A DNA stretch of 9,148 bases from Acidimicrobiia bacterium (GTDB taxonomy: Bacteria > Actinomycetota > Acidimicrobiia > UBA5794 > UBA11373). Under the pieces are notes generated by a model. That model saw only the letters and a program-made list of their open reading frames with translations. It was not told the DNA's origin and did no database searches. The DNA lies in the NCBI GenBank assembly GCA_025456165.1, contig JALOLI010000083.1, forward strand, positions 1 to 9,148, in the 5' to 3' direction. The translations under genes were made by a program, and so were the position numbers. The first letter of the stretch is position 1. Every line of letters begins with the position of its first letter. Below are positions 1 through 6,539 of the stretch, piece by piece.

Positions 1-1846
1 CATCATCGACACCCCGGGCCACGTCGACTTCACCGTCGAGGTGGAGCGGGCCCTGCGGGTGCTCGACGGCGCCGTGGCCATCTTCGACGCCGTCGCCGGG
101 GTGGAGCCGCAGTCGGAGACGGTGTGGCGCCAGGCCACCCGCTACGGCGTCCCCCGCATCTGCTTCGTGAACAAGATGGATCGCATCGGGTCCGACTTCC
201 ACGCCTCGGTCGACTCCATCGCGGCCCGTCTCGAGGCCAACCCGCTGGTGCTGCAGCTCCCCGTGGGCTCTGAAGGCGGCTTCCGCGGCGTCATCGACCT
301 GATCGAGATGAAGGCCCACCTGTGGCCGGACGGCATGGGCGACCGCTGGGACACCGTGGAGATCCCCGCCGACCTCCTCGCCGACGCCGAGAAGTGGCGC
401 CACGTCATGCTCGAGAAGGTCGCCGAGACGGACGAGCACCTGCTCGAGAAGTACCTCGAGGACGCTCCGATCTCGACCGACGAGATCCGCCAGGCCATCC
501 GCGCCGGCACCCTGGGCGGGCGCTTTCAGCCGGTGCTGATGGGCACCTCCTTCCGCAACAAGGGGGTGCAGCCCCTCCTCGATGCGATCGTGGCCTACCT
601 GCCCAGCCCGGTGGAATTGCCCCCGGTGTCCGGCTTCAAGCCCGGCCTGGAGCACGAGGCCCTGACCCGCCGCGCCGAGGACACCGAGCCGTTCGCCGCT
701 CTGGCCTTCAAGATCATGAGCGATCCTTACGTGGGCAAGCTCACCTACTTCCGGGTCTACTCCGGCCATGCCGCCAAGGGCGACGGCATCCTGAACGTCA
801 GCACCGGCAAGAAGGAGCGGCTGGGACGCCTGCTGCGGATGCACGCCAACCACCGCGAGGACATCGAGGATGTCTTCACCGGCGACATCGTGGCCGCGGT
901 GGGCCTGAAGAACACCACCACCGGGGACACCCTGGCCGCCATCAACGCCCCGATCCAGCTGGAGTCCATGACCTTCCCGGCTCCGGTTATCTCGATCGCC
1001 ATCGAGCCGCGGACCAAGGCCGACCAGGACAAGCTGGGCGACGGCCTCCACCGGCTCTCCGAGGAGGACCCCACCTTCCTGGTTCGCAGCGACGAGGAAA
1101 CCGGGCAGACCATCTTGTGGGGCATGGGCGAATTGCACCTCGAAGTCCTGGTCGACCGGCTGCAGCGGGAGTTCGGCGTGAACGCCACGGTCGGCCGGCC
1201 CCAGGTGGCCTACCGGGAGACGATCCGCGAGGCCGTTCGGGGCGTCGAGGGCCGCTACGTCAAGCAGACCGGCGGCCACGGCCAGTACGGCCATGTGGTC
1301 ATCGACCTGGAGCCCAACCCCGGTGGCGGCTATGAGTTCGTCGACCAGACCCGCGGCGGGGTCGTCCCCCGGGAGTACGTCGGGGCGGTAGCGTCGGGCA
1401 TCGAGGAGGCCCTCGACTCCGGCGTGCTGGCCGGTTACCCGATGCTCAACGTGCGGGCCATCCTGGTAGACGGCTCCTCGCACGCCGTCGACTCGTCCGA
1501 CATGGCTTTCAAGATCGCCGGCTCCATGGCCCTGCAGGAAGCCGCCCGCCGGGCCGGCGTCCAGTTGCTCGAGCCGGTCATGGCCGTCGAGGTCGTCACC
1601 CCCGAGGAGTACATGGGGGACGTCATCGGCGACCTCAACGGGCGCCGCGGCCACATCGGCGAGATGGGCCACCGCTCCGGTGCCCGGGTCATTGCCGCCC
1701 GGGTGCCGCTCGGCGAGATGTTCGGCTATGCCACCGATGTGCGCTCCCGGACTCAGGGGCGCGCCAGTTACACCATGCAGTTCGATTCGTACCAGCCGGT
1801 ACCGGAACCCATCGCCCGCGACATCGTGGCGAAGGTCCGGGGATAG
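1..1846 (+). CDS. fusA: Elongation factor G, 5' end outside the window
   Basis: EF-G is the GTPase that drives tRNA-mRNA translocation on the ribosome. The reading frame is open from base 2, so the first visible ATG or GTG is not the start; about 614 codons are present and roughly the first 80-90 (P-loop and switch I) are missing. The fragment opens with the G3 motif DTPGH (fragment residues 3-7). The G4 motif NKMD lies at residues 57-60 (nt 170-181). Domains II to V follow: the [11 protein letters not shown] segment, [14 protein letters not shown] of domain [18 protein letters not shown] of domain IV and [19 protein letters not shown] near the end. No deletion is seen compared with the usual family sequence. 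TAG is at 1844-1846. Codons end mostly in C or G. tuf follows after 23 nt, the classical str-operon order, so the two are probably co-transcribed. Confidence 0.97.
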   Translation, partial: IIDTPGHVDFTVEVERALRVLDGAVAIFDAVAGVEPQSETVWRQATRYGVPRICFVNKMDRIGSDFHASVDSIAARLEANPLVLQLPVGSEGGFRGVIDLIEMKAHLWPDGMGDRWDTVEIPADLLADAEKWRHVMLEKVAETDEHLLEKYLEDAPISTDEIRQAIRAGTLGGRFQPVLMGTSFRNKGVQPLLDAIVAYLPSPVELPPVSGFKPGLEHEALTRRAEDTEPFAALAFKIMSDPYVGKLTYFRVYSGHAAKGDGILNVSTGKKERLGRLLRMHANHREDIEDVFTGDIVAAVGLKNTTTGDTLAAINAPIQLESMTFPAPVISIAIEPRTKADQDKLGDGLHRLSEEDPTFLVRSDEETGQTILWGMGELHLEVLVDRLQREFGVNATVGRPQVAYRETIREAVRGVEGRYVKQTGGHGQYGHVVIDLEPNPGGGYEFVDQTRGGVVPREYVGAVASGIEEALDSGVLAGYPMLNVRAILVDGSSHAVDSSDMAFKIAGSMALQEAARRAGVQLLEPVMAVEVVTPEEYMGDVIGDLNGRRGHIGEMGHRSGARVIAARVPLGEMFGYATDVRSRTQGRASYTMQFDSYQPVPEPIARDIVAKVRG

Positions 1847-1869
1847 GCCCGAGGAGAGGATGAGTAGCG

Positions 1870-3003
1870 ATGGGTAAGGAGAGGTTTGAGCGTACGAAGC
1901 CGCATGTGAATGTGGGGACGATGGGTCATATTGATCATGGGAAGACGACTTTGACGGCGGCGATTACGGGGATTACGATTGCTATTGCGCATGTGGAGTA
2001 TGAGACTGATGCGCGGCATTATGCGCATGTTGATATGCCGGGGCATGCGGATTACATTAAGAATATGATTACGGGGGCGGCTCAGGTTGATGGTGCGGTG
2101 TTGGTGGTGGGGGCTGATGATGGTCCGATGCCGCAGACTCGTGAGCATGTGTTGTTGGCCCGGCAGGTGGGTGTGCCTTGTATTGTGGTGTATTTGAATA
2201 AGGTTGATTTGGTGGATGATCCTGAGTTGTTGGATTTGGTGGAGTTGGAGGTTCGGGACCTTTTGACGGAGTATGAGTTTCCGGGGGATGAGGTTCCGGT
2301 GGTGCGGGGGTCGGCTTTGTTGGCTTTGGAGGGGGATCCGAAGCATGAGGAGTCGGTGTTGGAGTTGATGGCGGCGTTGGATTCGTATGTTCCTATGCCG
2401 AAGCGTGATGTGGATAAGCCGTTCCAGATGCCGGTGGAGGATGTGTTTTCGATTACGGGTCGGGGGACGGTGGTGACGGGTCGGGTGGAGCAGGGGCATC
2501 TGTCGGTTGGTACTGAGGTTGAGGTGGTGGGGATCCGTCCTACTCGTAAGACGGTGGTGACGGGTGTGGAGATGTTCCGGAAGTTGTTGGATCAGGCTCA
2601 GGCTGGGGACAATGTGGGTTTGCTGTTGCGGGGGATTGGTAAGGAGGAGGTGGAGCGGGGGCAGGTGGTGTGTCATCCGGGGTCGATTACTCCTCATACC
2701 GAGTTTGAGTCGCAGATGTATGTGTTGACGAAGGAGGAGGGGGGTCGTCATAACCCGTTCTTTTCGGGGTATCGGCCGCAGTTCCATTTCCGGACGACGG
2801 ATGTGACTGGGTCGATTGCTTTGGAGGAGGGGGTAGAGATGGTGATGCCGGGGGATAACACGGTGATGCGTGTGACGTTGATTTCCCCGATCGCCATGGA
2901 GGAAGGGCTGCGGTTCGCTGTCCGTGAGGGTGGCAGCGCCAGATCAAGAGGGAACACTCTTCATGCCTTCCGACAAGCGTCCACCCATTACCCTCGCCTG
3001 TGA
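1870..3003 (+). CDS. tuf: Elongation factor Tu with internal deletion and replaced C-terminus
   Basis: EF-Tu carries aminoacyl-tRNA to the ribosome as a GTP complex. The ATG at 1870 follows GAGGAGAGG (1851-1859). The P-loop GHIDHGKT (residues 19-26), DMPGH (55-59, usually DCPGH), NKVD (110-113) and GSAL (147-150) are present, as are domains II and III. Family length is about 394-400 residues; this ORF has 377, of which the last 15 are not EF-Tu. Between T33 and G34 about 26 residues are missing, from the end of helix A through most of switch I, giving AAIT-GITI. The usual C-terminal tail of about 12 residues after REGG is absent and the frame runs into rpmG, ending at 3001-3003. Codons 1-337 end almost only in G or T, unlike all neighbours; C-ending codons return at about 2881. 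Without switch I and the tail, normal activity is doubtful; it may be a pseudogene, a chimera or an assembly artefact. The identity is certain, the function is not. Confidence 0.9.
   Translation: MGKERFERTKPHVNVGTMGHIDHGKTTLTAAITGITIAIAHVEYETDARHYAHVDMPGHADYIKNMITGAAQVDGAVLVVGADDGPMPQTREHVLLARQVGVPCIVVYLNKVDLVDDPELLDLVELEVRDLLTEYEFPGDEVPVVRGSALLALEGDPKHEESVLELMAALDSYVPMPKRDVDKPFQMPVEDVFSITGRGTVVTGRVEQGHLSVGTEVEVVGIRPTRKTVVTGVEMFRKLLDQAQAGDNVGLLLRGIGKEEVERGQVVCHPGSITPHTEFESQMYVLTKEEGGRHNPFFSGYRPQFHFRTTDVTGSIALEEGVEMVMPGDNTVMRVTLISPIAMEEGLRFAVREGGSARSRGNTLHAFRQASTHYPRL
1962..1977 (+). repeat. Short direct repeat at the EF-Tu deletion point
   Basis: GATTACG occurs at 1962-1968 and again at 1971-1977, separated by GG, exactly where about 78 nt of a normal tuf gene are absent. 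The repeat encodes I-T on each side (AIT and GIT). Both copies remain, so simple slippage between them, which would leave one copy, does not explain the loss. Confidence 0.6.
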
Positions 3004-3124
3004 GGTCTGCAAGCGTCGCAACTATGTGACGACCAAGAACAAGGCCAACACGCGCGAGCGTCTCGCCATCAAGAAGTACTGCCGGTGGTGCCAGCAGCAC
3101 ACGGCGCACCGCGAAACACGCTGA
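2963..3124 (+). CDS. rpmG: 50S ribosomal protein L33, zinc-binding form
   Basis: L33 is a small protein of the large ribosomal subunit near the E site. The ATG at 2963 gives 53 residues beginning [20 protein letters not shown], the usual family size. Two CxxC pairs (C13-x2-C16 and C40-x2-C43) form the zinc knuckle of the C+ type. AAGAGGGAA at about 2945-2953 is a good ribosome binding site. A GTG at 2924 in the same frame would add 13 residues unlike any L33 and lies inside the tuf tail, so I reject it. The EF-Tu frame overlaps the first 41 nt in another frame. Codon use is C/G-ending as in the rest of the window. Downstream, 43 nt hold the hairpin CCCGCC-GGC-GGCGGG (3125-3139) before the dehydratase gene, matching the rpmG-hadAB order of Actinobacteria. 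Confidence 0.95.
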   Translation: MPSDKRPPITLACEVCKRRNYVTTKNKANTRERLAIKKYCRWCQQHTAHRETR

Positions 3125-3167
3125 CCCGCCGGCGGCGGGCTCGTGCCGCTGCCGCGGCCGGTCGAAG

Positions 3168-4028
3168 GTGACCCTCGAGGCCCTCACCGGAAGGGCCGTG
3201 GGCCCGGCGGCCCTGGCTGTCGAGGCCGGGCTGGTCGCTCAGTTCGCCGCCGCCAGCGGCGACGACCCGGCACGCTGGGAGGGTCACGCTCCTCCGGGCT
3301 TTGCCGCGGCGGCGTTGTTCGCCGTGGCCCCGGCATTCCTGGCGGACCCGCGGGTTGCGCCCTATTGCCGGTCGCTGCTGCACGCCGAACAGGCCTTCAC
3401 CTGGCAGCGACCCCTGGCGGTGGGGGAAGTGCTGGAAGTGCGGGGCCGGGTCGGCACGGTGCGCTCCCGGGGAGCCCTCCACTTTGTCTCGTTCGAGGTC
3501 GCCGCGTCGGGTGCCGGCGGAACCTGGATGCAGGGCGCGTCCGGCTTCTTGCTCTCGGCCGAGGCGGCCGGGGGGAGCCCCGAAGAGACCGAGCCCTCGC
3601 TGGAGGAGCGCTCCGTCTGTGACGCGGCCGGGCCCGTGCCGCTGCCGCCGGCCGGCGAGCCCCTTCCGCCGCTGCGCCGCTCGGTGAGCCGCGCCGAGCT
3701 GCGGCGCTACGCCGCCGCCACCGGCGACGCCAACCCCATCCACCAGGACCACGATGCGGCGCGGGCGGCCGGCTTGCCGGGGGTGGTGGCCCACGGCCTG
3801 CTGCTCGCCGGCTGGTTCTTCCAGGCAGCCGCCCGGTTCCGGACCGGGCCGGATCCGCTGCGCTCCGCCCGGGTCCGCTTCCGCCGGCCGCTGCGCCCGG
3901 CGGCGGCGGCGGTGGTCGTCGGCCGGGTGTCCGGTCGCGGCGAGGCCGGAACCGATCTGGAGTTAGCCCTCGAGGTGCCGGGCGGCGGGCTCCCGCTGGC
4001 CACGGCGACGGTGCGGGTAACCCCATGA
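3168..4028 (+). CDS. HadA-HadB-like fused MaoC hot-dog dehydratase
   Basis: A 286-residue protein with two hot-dog-fold halves. Residues about 1-135 resemble the non-catalytic HadA/FAS1-like MaoC half, with AAASGDDPARWEGH (27-40) and PPGFAAAAL (42-50). After a Pro/Glu-rich linker (about 136-168), residues about 169-286 carry the hydratase-2 signature ATGDANPIHQDHD, whose D187 and H192 match the catalytic Asp and His of (R)-specific enoyl hydratases, followed by GLPGVVAHGLLLAGW. The family dehydrates (R)-3-hydroxyacyl-ACP or -CoA. In mycobacteria HadA and HadB are separate subunits of the fatty-acid-synthase-II dehydratase encoded between rpmG and tRNA-Trp, so position and sequence agree; here both are in one chain. 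The start is GTG 3168, the first start in frame after rpmG, with only a weak binding site. The stop overlaps the next ATG (ATGA at 4025-4028). The substrate is not predictable from sequence. Confidence 0.85.
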   Translation: MTLEALTGRAVGPAALAVEAGLVAQFAAASGDDPARWEGHAPPGFAAAALFAVAPAFLADPRVAPYCRSLLHAEQAFTWQRPLAVGEVLEVRGRVGTVRSRGALHFVSFEVAASGAGGTWMQGASGFLLSAEAAGGSPEETEPSLEERSVCDAAGPVPLPPAGEPLPPLRRSVSRAELRRYAAATGDANPIHQDHDAARAAGLPGVVAHGLLLAGWFFQAAARFRTGPDPLRSARVRFRRPLRPAAAAVVVGRVSGRGEAGTDLELALEVPGGGLPLATATVRVTP

Positions 4029-4573
4029 CCGCCGGCGAGGTCCAACGCGCCGAGGAAGAGATCCTCGCCCGAGCCCGGACGGGAGATCGGGAGGCCTTCG
4101 GCGACCTCGTGGGGAGGTACCAGGACACCGTGTACACGCTGGCACTGCGGCTGGTGGGGCCCGACCTGGCGGCCGACGTCGCCCAGGAGGCTCTCTTGCG
4201 GGCCTGGAGGGCCCTGCCCCGCTTCCGCGGCGAGGCTTCCTTCGGCACCTGGCTGCACCGCATCACGGTGAACACCGCCTGGACCCTGCGCAAGCGGGCC
4301 CGCCGCCACGCCGCCGAGCCCTTGGAGGCAGACGTCGAGGACCGGGGCCTTCTGCCCGAGCGGGCCGGCGAGTTGGTGGAGGCGCGGGCCGCCTTGCGCC
4401 GGGCTCTCTCCGCCCTAACCCCAGGCCAGCGGGCGGTGGTGGTGCTGCGAGACGTCCACGGGTGGAGCAACGCCGAGACGGCCCGGGAGCTGGGCATCAC
4501 CGAGATCACCGCGAAGGTGCGGCTCCACCGGGCGCGGCTGCGGCTGCGCACCCTGCTCGAGGGGGCGAGATGA
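4025..4573 (+). CDS. ECF-type RNA polymerase sigma factor
   Basis: A 182-residue group 4 (ECF) sigma-70 factor that would direct RNA polymerase to stress or signal promoters. Region 2 covers residues about 22-93, with EAFGDLVGRYQDTVYTLALR and DVAQEALLRAWRALPRFRG, then WLHRITVNTA. A charged linker (94-125) is followed by region 4 (about 126-178) with LTPGQRAVVVLRDVHGWSN and the helix-turn-helix segment ELGITEITAKVRLHRARLRL. The last motif departs slightly from the common G-T-V-K-S-R-L-H-R-A-R form. Length is normal for the family. The ATG overlaps the dehydratase stop by 4 nt and no strong binding site is visible, so translation is probably coupled. The stop overlaps the start of the next gene by 4 nt (4570-4573), typical of a sigma/anti-sigma pair. 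The regulon and the ECF group are unknown. Confidence 0.93.
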   Translation: MTAGEVQRAEEEILARARTGDREAFGDLVGRYQDTVYTLALRLVGPDLAADVAQEALLRAWRALPRFRGEASFGTWLHRITVNTAWTLRKRARRHAAEPLEADVEDRGLLPERAGELVEARAALRRALSALTPGQRAVVVLRDVHGWSNAETARELGITEITAKVRLHRARLRLRTLLEGAR

Positions 4574-4911
4574 GGAACCCCCTGTGCAGTCTGGCCTCAC
4601 GGCTCCCGGGGGGATGGCCCGCGGCGGCCGCCGCCCATCGCGGCAATTGCCTGCGCTGTCAGGCGGAAGCGGCGCGCGACCGGACCGTGCGGCGCGGCCT
4701 GGCCGCCCTGGCCGACGATCTGATCCCGGCACCGGCGAGCCTCCAGGCCGCGGTGCTCCGGGGCCTGGGGAACCAGGATGCGGCCGACCCGCGCCGGGCG
4801 CTGGTGGCCCGGATCGCGGCCCGGCACGCAGCGGCCGCCGGCCTGGCGGCGGCGACGCTGGTGGCCCTGGGCGCCGGTCTCCTGCGGCGCCATTCCCGGG
4901 CGCTGGGTTGA
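4570..4911 (+). CDS. Probable membrane-bound ZAS-type anti-sigma factor
   Basis: A 113-residue protein starting at ATG 4570, overlapping the sigma stop by 4 nt and preceded by GAGGGGG (4559-4565). Residues 23-30 read HRGNCLRC, the H-x3-C-x2-C signature of zinc-binding anti-sigma (ZAS) domains; C6 could be a fourth ligand. A polar, helical stretch follows (about 31-82), including RDRTVRRGLAALADDLIPAP, and one hydrophobic helix lies at about 86-105 (AAAAGLAAATLVALGAGLL). Only about eight residues follow the helix, so there is no outside sensor domain. I infer that it holds the preceding sigma factor at the inner face of the membrane and releases it on redox change or proteolysis. The identity rests on the motif, the membrane helix and the coupled position; the rest of the sequence is not recognisable. 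Longer in-frame starts upstream lie inside the sigma gene and are not supported. Confidence 0.75.
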   Translation: MRNPLCSLASRLPGGWPAAAAAHRGNCLRCQAEAARDRTVRRGLAALADDLIPAPASLQAAVLRGLGNQDAADPRRALVARIAARHAAAAGLAAATLVALGAGLLRRHSRALG

Positions 4912-4949
4912 GCCGCCGCAGGTGCCGCGAGGCCGGCCGCGCCTCCGGC

Positions 4950-4980
4950 TTGGCGGTGACGGTCGGACCCCATGTAGAAT
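4950..4980 (+). promoter_or_regulatory. Probable promoter of tRNA-Trp and secE
   Basis: TTGGCG (4950-4955) and TAGAAT (4975-4980) are separated by 19 nt, about 50 nt before the tRNA. It is the only AT-containing -10-like hexamer in the 120-nt gap after the anti-sigma gene. Transcription would start near 4987. The 19-nt spacer is longer than ideal. Confidence 0.5.
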
Positions 4981-5031
4981 GCCGCCCGTTCGCCCAGGAG
5001 GCTCGCGCGCGTCGCAAGCCCCTCCGCACCC

Positions 5032-5104
5032 AGGGGCGTAGCTCAATTGGCAGAGCACTGGTCTCCAAAACCAGCGGCTGGGGGTTCGAGTCCCTCCGCC
5101 CCTG
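5032..5104 (+). tRNA. trnW: tRNA-Trp (anticodon CCA)
   Basis: A complete 73-nt cloverleaf. The acceptor arm AGGGGCG (5032-5038) pairs with CGCCCCT (5097-5103), with G5104 as discriminator base. The D-arm is GCTC/GAGC (5041-5044/5053-5056) with GG in the loop. The anticodon arm CTGGT/ACCAG (5058-5062/5070-5074) encloses CTCCAAA, giving anticodon CCA at 5065-5067. The T-arm GGGGG/CCCTC (5080-5084/5092-5096) has one G-U pair and the loop TTCGAGT. The 3' CCA is not encoded. It lies 24 nt before secE, the usual actinobacterial position, and is probably processed from a shared transcript. Confidence 0.98.
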
Positions 5105-5128
5105 CTCGATCGGAAGGAACGACGGGAG

Positions 5129-5419
5129 ATGAACCGAGAGCTGCGAAGGCTGGCAGAGCGTGAAGAGCAACGGGAGCGCGATCGCCGCGCCAAGGGCCCG
5201 GCCAAGCGCTCGCGCCGTCGCGTCAACATCGTCCAGTTCCTGTCCGAGGTCCGCACCGAGTTGAAGCGCGTCGCCTGGCCCACCCGGCGCCAGGTCGTCG
5301 TCTTCACGACGGTGACCTTGATCACGGCCGGGGCGGTGACCCTGTACGCCTTCGGCCTCGACCTCGGCTTCAAACGGGCCATCCTGTCCCTGCTCCAGTC
5401 GCTGACGGGGTCGGCGTGA
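5129..5419 (+). CDS. secE: Preprotein translocase subunit SecE
   Basis: SecE is the small essential subunit that clamps SecY in the SecYEG protein-conducting channel of the cytoplasmic membrane. The 96-residue product has a very basic N-terminal region (residues 1-31, rich in Arg and Glu), then the conserved amphipathic segment EVRTELKRVAWPTRRQV (40-56) with the family WP pair at 50-51, then one membrane helix (about 57-78). A further hydrophobic stretch ends the protein. This is the single-helix form usual outside the enterobacteria. The ATG at 5129 is preceded by AAGGA (5114-5118). The stop overlaps the nusG start by 4 nt (GTGA, 5416-5419), so the two genes are translationally coupled. Confidence 0.97.
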   Translation: MNRELRRLAEREEQRERDRRAKGPAKRSRRRVNIVQFLSEVRTELKRVAWPTRRQVVVFTTVTLITAGAVTLYAFGLDLGFKRAILSLLQSLTGSA

Positions 5420-6033
5420 CCGACCTGACCCAGGAGCGGGTGGAGGGCCTCGACCTCCCGGTCCCGGAGGTGCTCCCTCCGGCGAGCCCCTTCGACCTGC
5501 CCGGGTCGTGGTTCGTCATCCATTCCTATTCGGGCTACGAGAACAAGGTGAAGGCCAACCTGGAGACCCGCATCCGTTCCATGCACCGCGAGGACGCCAT
5601 CTTCGAGGTGACCATCCCCATGGAGGACGTGGTCGAGATCAAGGCCGGCCGCAAGGTCACCGTGGCCCGCAAGCAGTTCCCCGGCTACCTCTTGGTGCGC
5701 ATGTTCATGGACGACGACTCCTGGGCGGTGGTGCGCAACACCCCCGGCGTCACCGGGTTCGTGGGCAATGCCAACAAGCCGACGCCTTTGTCGCGTCGCG
5801 AAGTGGAGCGCATCCTGGGGGTCCGCAAGGACCAGGAGGAGAAGAAGGCCCCCCGCTTCAAGCCGGAGTGGGAGGTCGGGGAGACGGTGCGCGTGGTCGA
5901 GGGCCCCTTCGCCGACTTCAACGGCGTCATCGAGGACATCAACGTCGATCAGTCCAAGGTGCGGGTCCTCGTCGACATCTTCGGCCGGGAGACCCCGGTC
6001 GAGCTGAGTTTCGAACAGATCCAGAAGTTCTAG
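5416..6033 (+). CDS. nusG: Transcription termination/antitermination protein NusG
   Basis: NusG binds the RNA polymerase clamp helices, modulates pausing and links transcription to Rho or to the ribosome. The product has 205 residues: a variable acidic/proline-rich N-terminus (1-30), the NGN domain (about 31-120) starting WFVIHSYSGYENKVKANLE and containing RKQFPGYLLVRMFMDD and NTPGVTGFVG, a charged linker (about 125-150), and the KOW domain (about 153-205) with GETVRVVEGPFADFNGVIED and VDIFGRETPVEL. It is longer than the E. coli protein (181) because of the N-terminal extension, as is common in Actinobacteria. The start is GTG 5416, overlapping the secE stop. rplK follows after 18 nt. Confidence 0.98.
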   Translation: MTDLTQERVEGLDLPVPEVLPPASPFDLPGSWFVIHSYSGYENKVKANLETRIRSMHREDAIFEVTIPMEDVVEIKAGRKVTVARKQFPGYLLVRMFMDDDSWAVVRNTPGVTGFVGNANKPTPLSRREVERILGVRKDQEEKKAPRFKPEWEVGETVRVVEGPFADFNGVIEDINVDQSKVRVLVDIFGRETPVELSFEQIQKF

Positions 6034-6051
6034 TCCCCGGAGAGGTTCCCC

Positions 6052-6480
6052 ATGGGTCGTAAGAAGGTCGCCGCCCTGCTCAAGCTGCAGATCCCTGCAG
6101 GCCAGGCCACGCCGGCACCGCCGGTGGGCCCGGCGCTGGGCCAGCACGGCGTCAACATCATGGACTTCGTCCGGGCCTACAACTCCGCCACCGAGAACCA
6201 GGTGGGGACGATCGTCCCGGTCGAAGTGACGGTCTACGAGGACCGCTCCTTCACCTTCGTCACCAAGACCCCGCCGGCGGCGGTCATGCTGCGCCAGGCG
6301 GCCAAGGTCGAGAAGGGTTCCGCCCAGCCGCATGTCAACAAGGTGGGCTCGGTGACCCGGGAGCAGGTCCGCCAGATCGCCCAGACCAAGATGGCCGACC
6401 TCAACGCCAACGACGTCGAGGCGGCCATGAAGATCGTCGAGGGCACGGCCCGCTCCATGGGCCTGACCGTCAAGGGCTAG
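6052..6480 (+). CDS. rplK: 50S ribosomal protein L11
   Basis: L11 binds the GTPase-associated region of 23S rRNA at the stalk base, next to L10. The 142-residue product has family length and all landmarks: the N-terminal domain with [19 protein letters not shown] and [10 protein letters not shown], the [18 protein letters not shown] segment (here [19 protein letters not shown]), and the rRNA-binding C-terminal domain ending [15 protein letters not shown]. No deletion is seen, in contrast to the stalk protein L7/L12 encoded downstream. GGAGAGG (6039-6045) stands 6 nt before ATG 6052. It lies between nusG and rplA in the standard L11 operon. Confidence 0.98.
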   Translation: MGRKKVAALLKLQIPAGQATPAPPVGPALGQHGVNIMDFVRAYNSATENQVGTIVPVEVTVYEDRSFTFVTKTPPAAVMLRQAAKVEKGSAQPHVNKVGSVTREQVRQIAQTKMADLNANDVEAAMKIVEGTARSMGLTVKG

Positions 6481-6491
6481 TCCGGGAAGAA

Positions 6492-6527
6492 GTGGGAGGC
6501 CCGCCGCCGGCGGGTCGCCAGGACCAC
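6492..6527 (+). promoter_or_regulatory. Candidate L1 autoregulatory RNA site before rplA
   Basis: In the 59-nt rplK-rplA gap, GTGG (6492-6495) can pair with CCAC (6524-6527), enclosing GAGG and a strong hairpin CCCGCC-GCC-GGCGGG (6500-6514). CCAC is directly followed by the rplA binding site GAGGAGAG. L1 is known to repress its own operon by binding an mRNA mimic of its rRNA site; a short helix with an asymmetric purine loop next to the start fits that, but the match is inferred. Confidence 0.4.
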
Positions 6528-6539
6528 GAGGAGAGAGCA

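Noticed and set aside
1962..1977. Slippage between the GATTACG repeats as the cause of the EF-Tu deletion
   Set aside because: Slippage would leave one copy of the repeat; both copies are present.
1768..2787. 339-codon ORF on the - strand antisense to tuf
   Set aside because: It is a by-product of the G/T-ending codons of tuf. The product is a low-complexity His/Arg/Leu/Asn chain with no recognisable domain.
2924..2962. GTG 2924 as the start of L33
   Set aside because: It adds residues unlike L33 and lies in the tuf tail; ATG 2963 gives family length and has a binding site.
3125..3139. Hairpin CCCGCC-GGC-GGCGGG as a terminator after rpmG
   Set aside because: Only 6 bp with a 3-nt loop, no T-run and a gene starting 28 nt later; an identical stem with another loop occurs at 6500-6514. 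It could equally be chance in GC-rich DNA.
3143..3622. 159-codon + strand ORF overlapping the dehydratase gene
   Set aside because: Gly/Arg-rich shadow frame; the other frame has the clear hot-dog and hydratase motifs.
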